This document shows, piece by piece, positions 11,401-22,036 of a stretch of 64,000 nucleotides of DNA; the stretch's first letter is position 1; each line of letters starts with the position of its first letter. The notes beneath the pieces were generated by a model that saw only the letters and a list, made by a program, of their open reading frames with translations, did not search any database and was not told where the DNA came from. This DNA comes from Mesostigma viride (Eukaryota; Streptophyta; Mesostigmatophyceae; Mesostigmatales; Mesostigmataceae): contig RPFO01001831.1 in NCBI GenBank assembly GCA_009746045.1, positions 1-64,000 on the forward strand, read 5' to 3'. The position numbers and the translations under genes are program-made.

Positions 11401-13175
11401 ATCATTAAATACATAAATGCCACCCATGTACGTAGACGGGCCATGATGACACCAATGGAGCCTGAATCCTCATCATTAATTACATAAATGCCAACCATGT
11501 ACATACACGGGCAATGATGACACCATGGGAGCCTGAATCCTCATCATTAAATACATAAATGCCAACCATGTACGTAGGCCAGCCATGATGACACTATGGG
11601 AGCCTGAATCCTCATCATTAATTTCATACATGCCAACAACACGTAGACGGGCCATAATGACACCACGGGAGCCTGAATCCTCATCATTTATTTTATGAGA
11701 CATCCATGTACGTAGGCCAGCCATGATGACACCATGGGAGCCTGAATCCTCATCATTTTTTTCTGAGACATCCATGTACGTAGGCCAGCCATGATGACAC
11801 CATGGGAGCCTGAATCCTCATCATTAAATACATACATGCCATCCATGTACGTAGACAGGCCATGATGACACCATGGGAGCCTGAATCCTCATCATTAATT
11901 ACATAAATGCCAACCATGTACGTAGACGGGCCATGATGACACCATGGGAGCCTGAATCCTCATCATTAATTACATACATGCCAACAATGTAGGTAGACAA
12001 GCCATGATGACACCATGGGAGCCTGAATCCTCATCATTTTTTTAATGAGACATCCATGTACATACGTAGGCCAGCCATGATGACACCATGGGAGCCTGAA
12101 TCCTCATCATTTTTTTTTCTTTGACATCCATGTACGTAGGCCAGCCATGATGACACCATGGGAGCCTGAATCCTCCTCATTAATTACATAAATGCCAACC
12201 AGGTACGTAGACAAGCCATGATGACCCCATGGGAGCCTGAATCCTCATCATTAATTACATAAATGCCATCCATGTACGTAGACGGGCCATGATGACACCA
12301 TGGGAGCCTGAATCCTCATCATTAATTACATAAATGCCATCCATGTACGTAGACGGGCCATGATGACACCATGGGAGCCTGAATCCTCATCATTAATTAC
12401 ATAAATGCCATTCATGTACGTAGACGGGCCATGATGACACCATGGGAGCCTGAATCCTCATCATTAAAAAAGTACATGCCATCCATGTACGTAGGCCAGC
12501 CATGATGACACCATGGGAGCCTAAATCCTCCTCATGAATTACATAAATGCCAACCATGTACGTAGACAAGCCATGATGACACCATGGGAGCCTGAATCCT
12601 CATCATTAATTACATAAATGCCATCCATGTACGTACACAGGCGATGATGACACCATGGGAGCCTGAATCCTCATCATTTACTATTCCTTGACATCCATGT
12701 ACGTAGACGGGCCATGATGACACCATGGGAGCCTGAATCCTCCTCATTAATTACATAAATGCCAACCAGGTACGTAGACAAGCCATGATGACCCCATGGG
12801 AGCCTGAATCCTCATCATTAATTACATAAATGCCATCCATGTACGTAGACGGGCCATGATGACACCATGGGAGCCTGAATCCTCATCATTAATTACATAA
12901 ATGCCATTCATGTACGTAGACGGGCCATGATGACACCATGGGAGCCTGAATCCTCATCATTAAAAAAGTACATGCCATCCATGTACGTAGGCCAGCCATG
13001 ATGACACCATGGGAGCCTAAATCCTCCTCATGAATTACATAAATGCCAACCATGTACGTAGGCCAGCCATGGAGACACCATGGGAGCCTGAATCCTCCTC
13101 ATAAATTACATAAATGCCAACCATGTACGTAGACAAGCCATGATGACACCATGGGAGCCTGAATCCTCATCATTA
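8455..13175. repeat. 71-bp satellite array, left orientation
   Basis: Head-to-tail units of about 71 bp running CCATGATGACACCATGGGAG, CCTGAATCCTCATCATT, a variable AATTACATAAATGCCAACC or TTTTTTATGAGACATCC part, then ATGTACGTAGACGGG or GTAGGCCAG. Variants combine into a higher-order repeat: a block near 9430-11340 recurs near 11337 onward with a period of 1907 bp. Units contain several short palindromes (CCATGG, TACGTA). Frames stay open across units, but the resulting NDEDSGSHGVIM-type peptides are repeat shadows. Confidence 0.93.
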
Positions 13176-16100
13176 ATTACATGGATGGCATTTATGTATT
13201 TAATGATGAGGATTCAGGCTCCCATGGTGTCATCATGGCTTGTCTACCTACATGGTTGGCATTTATGTAACCTGAATCCTCTCATTAAAAAAATGAAGAG
13301 GATTCAGGCTCCATTGGTGTCATCATGGCTGGCCTACGTACATGGATGTCAAGGAATAGTAAATGATGAGGATTCAGGCTCCCATGGTGTCATCATGGCT
13401 TGTCTACGTACATGGTTGGCATTTATGTAATTAATGAGGAGGATTCAGGCTCCCATGGTGTCTCCATGGCTGGCCTACGTACATGGATGGCATTTATGTA
13501 TTTAATGATGAGGATTCAGGCTCCCATGGTGTCATCATGGCCCGTCTACGTACATGGATGGCATTTATGTAACCTGAATCCTCTCATTAAGAAAATGAAG
13601 AGGATTCAGGCTCCCATGGTGTCTCCATGGCCCGTCTACGTACATGGATGGCATTTATGTAATTAATGATGAGGATTCAGGCTCCCATGGGTCATCATGG
13701 CTTGTCTACGTACATGGTTGGCATTTATGTAATTAATTAGGAGGATTCAGGCTCCCATGGTGTCATCATGGCCCGTCTACGTACATGGATGTCAAGGAAT
13801 AGTAAATGATGAGGATTCAGGCTCCCATGGTGTCTCCATGGCCCGTCTACGTACATGAATGGCAAGTATGTAATTAATGATGAGGATTCAGGCTCCCATG
13901 GTGTCATCATGGCCCGTCTACGTACATGGATGGCATTTATGTAATTAATGATGAGGATTCAGGCTCCCATGGTGTCATCATGGCCCGTCTACGTACATGG
14001 ATGTCAAGGAATAGTAAATGATGAGGATTCAGGCTCCCATGGTGTCTCCATGGCCCGTCTACGTACATGAATGGCAAGTATGTAATTAATGATGAGGATT
14101 CAGGCTCCCATGGTGTCATCATGGCCCGTCTACGTACATGGATGTCAAAGAAAAAAAAATGATGAGGATTCAGGCTCCCATGGTGTCATCATGGCTGGCC
14201 TACGTACATGGATGTCTCATAAAAAAAATGATGAGGATTCAGGCTCCCATGGTGTCATCATGGCCCGTCTACGTACATGGTTGGCATTTTTGTAATTAAT
14301 GATGAGGATTCAGGCTCCCATGGTGTCATCATGGCTGGCCTACGTACATGGATGTTTCATAAAAAAAATGATGAGGATTCAGGCTCCCATGGTGTCATCA
14401 TGGCCCGTCTACGTACATGGTTGGCATTTATGTAATTAATGAAGAGGATTCAGGCTCCCATGGTGTCATCATGGCCCGTCTACGTACATGGATGTCAAAG
14501 AAAAAAAAATGATGAGGATTCAGGCTCCCATGGTGTCATCATGGCTGGCCTACGTACATGGATGTCTCATAAAATAAATGATGAGGATTCAGGCTCCCAT
14601 GGTGTCATCATGGCCCGTGTACGTACATGGATGGCATGTATGTAATTAATGATGAGGATTCAGGCTCCCATGGTGTCATCATGTCATGTCTACGTACATG
14701 AATGGCATTTATGTAATTAATGATGAGGATTCAGGCTCCCATGGTGTCATCATGGCCCGTGTACGTACATGGATGGCATTTTTGTATATAATAATGAGGA
14801 TTCAGGCTCCCATGGTGTCATCATGGCCCGTCTACGTACATGGATGGCATTTATGTAATTAATGATGAGGATTCAGGCTCCCATGGGTCATCATGGCTTG
14901 TCTACGTACATGGTTGGCATTTATGTAATTAATTAGGAGGATTCAGGCTCCCATGGTGTCTCCATGGCTGGCCTACGTACATGGATGTCAAGGAATAGTA
15001 AATGATGAGAATTCAGGCTCCCATGGTGTCATCATGGCCCGTCTACGTACATGAATGGCATTTATGTAACCTGAATCCTCTCATTAAGAAAATGAAGAGG
15101 ATTCAGGCTCCCATGGTGTCTCCATGGCCCGTCTACGTACATGGATGGCATTTATGTAATTAATGATGAGGATTCAGGCTCCCATGGGGTCATCATGGCT
15201 TGTCTACGTACATGGTTGGCATTTATGTAATTAATTAGGAGGATTCAGGCTCCCATGGTGTCATCATGGCCCGTCTACGTACATGGATGTCAAGGAATAG
15301 TAAATGATGAGGATTCAGGCTCCCATGGTGTCTCCATGGCCCGTCTACGTACATGAATGGCAAGTATGTAATTAATGATGAGGATTCAGGCTCCCATGGT
15401 GTCATCATGGCCCGTCTACGTACATGGATGGCATTTATGTAACCTGAATCCTCTCATTAAAAAAATGAAGAGGATTCAGGCTCCATTGGTGTCATCATGG
15501 CTGGCCTACGTACATGGATGTCAAGGAATAGTAAATGATGAGGATTCAGGCTCCCATGGTGTCATCATGGCTTGTCTACGTACATGGTTGGCATTTATGT
15601 AATTAATGAGGAGGATTCAGGCTCCCATGGTGTCTCCATGGCTGGCCTACGTACATGGATGGCATTTATGTATTTAATGATGAGGATTCAGGCTCCCATG
15701 GTGTCATCATGGCCCGTCTACGTACATGGATGGCATTTATGTAACCTGAATCCTCTCATTAAGAAAATGAAGAGGATTCAGGCTCCCATGGTGTCTCCAT
15801 GGCCCGTCTACGTACATGGATGGCATTTATGTAATTAATGATGAGGATTCAGGCTCCCATGGGTCATCATGGCTTGTCTACGTACATGGTTGGCATTTAT
15901 GTAATTAATTAGGAGGATTCAGGCTCCCATGGTGTCATCATGGCCCGTCTACGTACATGGATGTCAAGGAATAGTAAATGATGAGGATTCAGGCTCCCAT
16001 GGTGTCTCCATGGCCCGTCTACGTACATGAATGGCAAGTATGTAATTAATGATGAGGATTCAGGCTCCCATGGTGTCATCATGGCCCGTCTACGTACATG

Positions 16101-18220
16101 GATGGCATTTATGTAATTAATGATGAGGATTCAGGCTCCCATGGTGTCATCATGGCCCGTCTACGTACATGGATGTCAAGGAATAGTAAATGATGAGGAT
16201 TCAGGCTCCCATGGTGTCTCCATGGCCCGTCTACGTACATGATGGCAAGTATGTAATTAATGATGAGGATTCAGGCTCCCATGGTGTCATCATGGCCCGT
16301 CTACGTACATGGATGTCAAAGAAAAAAAAATGATGAGGATTCAGGCTCCCATGGTGTCATCATGGCTGGCCTACGTACATGGATGTCTCATAAAAAAAAT
16401 GATGAGGATTCAGGCTCCCATGGTGTCATCATGGCCCGTCTACGTACATGGTTGGCATTTTTGTAATTAATGATGAGGATTCAGGCTCCCATGGTGTCAT
16501 CATGGCTGGCCTACGTACATGGATGTTTCATAAAAAAAATGATGAGGATTCAGGCTCCCATGGTGTCATCATGGCCCGTCTACGTACATGGTTGGCATTT
16601 ATGTAATTAATGAAGAGGATTCAGGCTCCCATGGTGTCATCATGGCCCGTCTACGTACATGGATGTCAAAGAAAAAAAAATGATGAGGATTCAGGCTCCC
16701 ATGGTGTCATCATGGCTGGCCTACGTACATGGATGTCTCATAAAATAAATGATGAGGATTCAGGCTCCCATGGTGTCATCATGGCTTGTCTACCTACATT
16801 GTTGGCATGTATGTAATTAATGACGAGGATTTAGGCTCCCATGGTGTCATCATGGCCCGTGTACGTACATGGATGGCATTTATGTAATTAATGATGAGGA
16901 TTCAGGCTCCCATGGTGTCATCATGGCTTGTCTACGTACATGAATGGCATTTATGTAATTAATGAGGAGGATTCAGGCTCCCATGGTGTCTCCATGGCTG
17001 GCCTACGTACATGGATGTCAAGGTATAGTAAATAATGAGGATTCAGGCTCCCATGGTGTCATCATGGCCCGTCTACGTACATGGATGGCATTTATGTAGT
17101 TAATGATGAGGATTCAGGCTCCCATGGTGTCATCATGGCCCGTCTACGTACATGGATGTCAAGGAATAGTAAATGATGAGGATTCAGGCTCCCATGGTGT
17201 CATCATGGCCCGTGTACGTACATGGATGGCATGTATGTAATTAATGATGAGGATTCAGGCTCCCATGGTGTCATCATGTCATGTCTACGTACATGAATGG
17301 CATTTATGTAATTAATGATGAGGATTCAGGCTCCCATGGTGTCATCATGGCCCGTGTACGTACATGGATGGCATTTTTGTATATAATAATGAGGATTCAG
17401 GCTCCCATGGTGTCATCATGGCCCGTCTACGTACATGGATGGCATTTATGTAATTAATGATGAGGATTCAGGCTCCCATGGGTCATCATGGCTTGTCTAC
17501 GTACATGGTTGGCATTTATGTAATTAATTAGAGGATTCAGGCTCCCATGGTGTCATCATGGCTGGCCTACGTACATGGATGTCAAGGAATAGTAAATGAT
17601 GAGGATTCAGGCTCCCATGGTGTCATCATGGCCCGTCTACGTACATGAATGGCATTTATGTAATTAATGATGAGGATTCAGGCTCCCATGGTGTCATCAT
17701 GGCCCGTCTACGTACATGGATGTCAAAGAAAAAAAAATGATGAGGATTCAGGCTCCCATGGTGTCATCATGGCCCGTGTACGTACATGGATGGCATGTAT
17801 GTAATTAATGATGAGGATTCAGGCTCCCATGGTGTCATCATGGCTGGCCTACGTACATGGATGTCAAAGAAAAAAAAATGATCAGGATTCAGGCTCCCGT
17901 GGTGTCATTATGGCCCGTCTACGTGTTGTTGGCATGTATGAAATTAATGATGAGGATTCAGGCTCCCACAGTGTCATCATGGCTGGCCTACGTACATGGT
18001 TGGCATTTATGTAATTAATGATGAGGATTCAGGCTCCCATGGTGTCATCATTGCCCGTGTATGTACATGGTTGGCATTTATGTAATTAATGATGAGGATT
18101 CAGGCTCCATTGGTGTCATCATGGCCCGTCTACGTACATGGGTGGCATTTATGTATTTAATGATGAGGATTCAGGCTCCCATGGGGTCATCATGGCTTGT
18201 CTACGTACATGGAGTCATAT
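13176..18220. repeat. 71-bp satellite array, right (inverted) orientation
   Basis: The same unit as the left array but reverse complemented: ATGATGAGGATTCAGGCTCC, CATGGTGTCATCATGGC, CCGTCTACGTACATGG. It has its own higher-order period of about 2172 bp; for example, the block at 13400-13666 recurs at 15572-15838, and 14089 recurs at 16260. Some units carry an extra short inverted piece, AACCTGAATCCTCTCATTAA, not seen in the left array. The two arms have therefore been rearranged independently since the inversion arose. Confidence 0.93.
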
Positions 18221-18482
18221 TGATTCATGGAACAATGAGATACCATTCTTAATTGAAAATTGTTCTTGATACTTTCACATGCATGCCCGGAATCGTGAAT
18301 TTGTGCGGGTTTCCATGATGACAATCCTCATTGAATTCTTGAGCACACAATATTGAGCAATTTAGGGGCACTTCGGCAATGTTGACCATTTTCATTCATG
18401 ATAAAATTAACATTTAATGCAATAAATACATATTCCACTCATTTTAATAAACCATGCAAAAACTTTACAAGCACGCTCAAGC

Positions 18483-18985
18483 TAGGGGTGGGCTGGCATG
18501 CACGCGTGGGTGTGGGGGTGGGCTGGCATGCATGCGTGGGTGTGGGGGGGGCTAGCCTGCATGCGTGGGTGTGTGGGGGGGCTGGCATGCATGCGTGGGT
18601 GTGTGTGGGGGGCTAGCATGCATGCGTGGGTGTGGGGGGGGCTGGCATGCATGCGTGGGTGTGTATGGGGGCTGGCATGCATGCGTGGGTGTGTGTGGGG
18701 GGCTAGCATGCATGCGTGGGTGTGTGGGGGGGCTGTCATGCATGCGTGGGTGTGGGGGGGGCTGGCATGAATGCGTGGGTGTGGGGGGGGCTAGCATGCA
18801 TGCGTGGGTGTGGGGGTGGGCTAGCATGCATGCGTGGGTGTGAGTGTGGGCTAGCATGCATGCGTGGGTGTGGGGGGGGCTAGCATGCATGCGTGGGTGT
18901 GTGGGGGGCTAGCATGCATGCGTGGGTGTGGGGGTGGGCTAGCATGCATGCGTGGGTGTGGGGGGGGCTAGCACGCCCCACCCCT
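18483..18985. repeat. Right-arm minisatellite, GCATGCATGCGTGGGTGTG unit, expanded
   Basis: About 17 units of roughly 28 bp, GCTAGCATGCATGCGTGGGTGTG plus a G-run. It mirrors the short array at 8037-8190 but is about three times longer, so this arm expanded or the left arm contracted. The G-runs separated by GTG could form quadruplex structures. Confidence 0.93.
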
Positions 18986-19487
18986 CCATCGGCACAGCCA
19001 GCCTTGTGAGTCTACCCTCAACAACAAGGCTGGTAGGACGACACGCCTGAGCAGCATATGTCATGCCTATCTCAGGCTAATAATGTGTGATTTTGTGCCA
19101 ACAACCAAGTTGTTCCACCCAACAACACATTATAAACCCGCTTCCAAAATGCCCAACAAGCCGGACACGTGGAGGACCACACACGCAGTATATAAAGAGA
19201 AAATAAGCTGACTTTTTATCCAGCCAACCTGTGGCTAGCTGCTCTGGTTACCATGACAAATGCTAACATTTACTCAGTGGGAAAGGTGATCATGAAGAGA
19301 CCATTGGAACAGCCTACCTGACGCATGTGCCACCAAAGCATTGTGTCCCGCAAAATGCACACTGCCTCCTTTCTAACAAGCACGAGCCGCTCTCTTTAGG
19401 AGACAGGTGCCAGCTCGTCAGTGTCTGGGGAAAATGATGCCGCTGCTTAGGAAGACCGCGTGAATTTCCTCGAACACAACTGTCTAT

Positions 19488-20072
19488 AAAGCAAAAGAAA
19501 TTTCAGAGAAGCATGGAAATAAAAGCATTACACCTTCCCGACAGGTTGCGGGCCACGCGCTGCAGAAAGCCAGCCACGTCACAGACGAACTAGCTAAAAG
19601 ACACCCAGGAATCCAGCGATGCAGCGCCAGGAACCGCAACTTTCTGGCTGCATCTGGCCGGAAAAAAGGCAAAAAGCTTACGCTCAACGAGCTAAGAAAG
19701 CAGGAAAACGCTAGCTTAAGACGTTTAACACAAGAACGTACCATAACGGGCATTTATTCGTGCCCAGGCGCACAAGAAAGTCCACCCTTTCATGGAGTGG
19801 TTGGGCAGTACGCATCGCGCAGGGCTAATGTTATCTTACCGCAAAATGACGGGAAAGGTAAAGATAGCAGCGGGAATTTTTACGGCTTTAGAAACATCAT
19901 TAAACTAGCTTTCCTTACGACCATCAAAACTGGCAACAATCGACAATCAACCCGGCAGGCATCCATTATACTTTATTCATCCCGACAGAAATTCAGGCCG
20001 GACCCCCCCTGCCGATGGCAAAGAAAAAAAGCCCGCGACATTATAGATCGCAACCATCCCGCCATAAATTAG
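19488..20072 (+). CDS. Hypothetical conserved ORF in right outer arm
   Basis: Plus-strand frames here match the minus-strand ORF at 6983-7512. One frame reads through KEISEKHGNKSITPSRQ, HPGIQRCSARNR and AASGRKKGKKLTLNE, then ERTITGIYSCPGAQE and NVILPQNDGKGKDSSGNF. The left copy has a stop (TAA) where this copy has an AAA codon, so this version is the less damaged. No start codon or known domain was identified. It might be the coding part of a foldback element or a captured exon. Confidence 0.3.
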   Translation, partial: KAKEISEKHGNKSITPSRQVAGHALQKASHVTDELAKRHPGIQRCSARNRNFLAASGRKKGKKLTLNELRKQENASLRRLTQERTITGIYSCPGAQESPPFHGVVGQYASRRANVILPQNDGKGKDSSGNFYGFRNIIKLAFLTTIKTGNNRQSTRQASIILYSSRQKFRPDPPCRWQRKKARDIIDRNHPAIN

Positions 20073-20163
20073 AATCAGTAACTAATTTTCTCCAACAATC
20101 GAGCATTTCTGCTTTCCGCGTGCCAGATTTGTCACGTTTCGTCTAAAGGCAGTCACCGCCATT

Positions 20164-21200
20164 AAATCAGCCGACATAGCTTTTGGGCCTCAATTTGCAC
20201 CGAAATTTGGTCCGTACCGTCCAGCTCAGTCGGATTATGTATGTGGATCGGCCGTGTTGGTTGCATACGCAGGTATATTAATTCTTGCATTCGCCCCGGA
20301 CCTTCCCCAGGACAGGTCAGGTTATAACAATAATTCTTGCATTCGCCCCCGCCCTTTCCTATGGCCTGGTCAGGTTTGGGCGCGACGCCACTAGCGCGGC
20401 GCCCGCGAAAGAGTGGCCAGGCTCGAGCACGTTTTCTGGATCCCAAGCACCGGATTGGACACTGTCCGAGGACTGGACAGGAATTGGCTGACCAATCGGA
20501 TGCTTGCTCGTCGTCTCCAAAAACATATATAAAGAGCCAAATTGCGCGAACTACGCAATGATCCTTTAAGCAGCGTTACTCTGCCGAAATGTCAACCTAG
20601 ACCGGTCAAGTGACGCCGAGGTGTTCACCGATAGTTCAGGTCAGCCACAGCGCGCCTTCGAATCTAGGCACGGTCGCATTTTTTTTTAGGAAATGTAGAA
20701 TTGTTGTCGACCAGCTACCAACGCCCGACCGGACCCATAAAACGGAAACATCAAGGCGATGTGATGGTGTAGGTGTGTCTCATTTCATTAATACACAGCG
20801 TCGTGAATATAATATATAATAATATTATATAATATACTATAATAAAAATATAATTTAAATTTTATGTTAATTTTAATGTTATTTCATATAACATAATATA
20901 ATATAATAATATTATATGACATAATATAATATTATATAAAATAGTAAAAAAAAATTAAAATGTAAAAGAAAAATATCTACCTTATTGCTGTTTAATGTTC
21001 CTTTCCAGTTCAGCATAAGTACACTCTTGAGTGTGTGCAATGTTTGGTTATACGCCATTGTCTTAAAATAGCTACCAATGTAAACCTCCGTCCTAACCAC
21101 ATTTGGATACAATAAAGACATTGATGCCTGACACATACATTCATTGCTTGAAATACCATGCATATTTTGTGTCAATGTTCTGCAGACCACAGCTTCAAGT
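20164..21200. other. Spacer with AT-rich palindromic tract
   Basis: No gene supported. A segment ATTCTTGCATTCGCCCC occurs twice, at about 20279 and 20334, as an imperfect direct repeat. From 20805 to 20990 the sequence is almost pure A+T with many AATATT/ATTATAT self-complementary runs. Confidence 0.5.
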
Positions 21201-21830
21201 GGGCATACTTCGCTTTCCTCAATATAATGGCGACATGGCATTTGGTGAAAGTGGTGAGTGCCATTAAGTTGCGCCGGCCGTCGTTATCCATGATGAACTG
21301 AATGGGTTTCGTGCAAATCAAGTTTTTTGTTTTGGTGTTCCAGTTGCGCCGGCCGGCGTTTCCAATGGTATCTTGCGCGCACTTGCAAAAGCTTGCACGC
21401 TTATCAACATTTTGTGTTGGTAAACATTTTATCACCTCTGGGATTTCCGCCTTCACTACCTGAGTTGCTTCTTTGTGGTTTTCAAATGCAACCGAGTTAC
21501 GCCGGCCGTCGTTACTCATGACAAATTGTAGGGGTTTTGTGCAAATCACTTTTGTATGGTTTACATGCATCCAGTTGCGCCGGCCGGCGTTTCCAATGGT
21601 ATCTTGCAGTTGCGCAATCAGGCCCGATTACCAAAATTGTGTTTGTACATCTTTTTTACACCTGAAGGATTTCTGCCCGCATATCCTGAGTTGCTTCTTA
21701 ATGGTTTTTAATTGCGCCCGAGTTACGCCGGCCGTCGTTATTAATGACAAACTGTATGTGTTTCATAAAATCACTTTTGTATGGTTTACATGCATCCAGT
21801 TGCGCCGGCCGGCGTTATTAATGACGCTTG
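21201..21830. repeat. ~228-bp tandem repeat with GTTACGCCGGCCGTCGTT core
   Basis: Six copies of a GC-rich core at about 21268, 21343, 21496, 21574, 21722 and 21799. They alternate between type A (GCCGGCCGTCGTTA, then CATGA) and type B (GCCGGCCGGCGTTTCC), so the composite period is about 223-228 bp. Between cores are ATGGTTTACATGCATCCAG and CCTGAGTTGCTTCTT blocks. The array lies directly upstream of the DDE-transposase gene, and one core also lies in an intron of that gene (24446). A role as transposase-binding or subterminal sequence is possible but unproven. Confidence 0.8.
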
Positions 21831-22036
21831 TCGTTCTTGTTTGATGCCCATCGTTTTCGTCGTGTCTTTAATGGTGATTATTTATCATTACTCATCCTCA
21901 GGGCTTTCGGTGCCGCGGGATTAAGAGGCGAAAAAAATCAGCTGCCGTCTGACCAAAGTCTGATGGCGCAATCGGGGCGGGGGGCCGTTTCCGACGGTTC
22001 GCGTCCCTTGTCCAAGGACGACCGGGAGCCTGCACT

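Larger units (their letters stand above)
6867..20163. mobile_element. Giant 13.3-kb imperfect palindrome
   Basis: Sequence from about 6867 inward is the reverse complement of sequence from about 20163 inward. The outermost matching block includes GACGAAACGTGACAAATCTGG on the left and its complement near 20130-20150. The outer arms (6867-8480 and 18215-20163) are unique sequence that is nearly identical with scattered substitutions. The inner part is a 71-bp satellite that switches orientation near 13175. No transposase or target duplication was identified at the ends. It could be a giant foldback transposon or an inverted segmental duplication. Symmetry is directly visible, mechanism is inference. 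Confidence 0.85.

Noticed and set aside
8455-18220. CRISPR-like array of regularly spaced repeats
   Set aside because: Units are contiguous satellite without unique spacers, in a eukaryotic context.
8455-18252. Many 60-100-codon open frames with NDEDSGSHGVIMAGL-like peptides
   Set aside because: They recur with the 71-bp satellite unit in several frames and both strands. Absence of stops in the unit explains them.
6850-20180. Target-site duplication for the giant palindrome
   Set aside because: The flanks show no matching short repeat longer than expected by chance.
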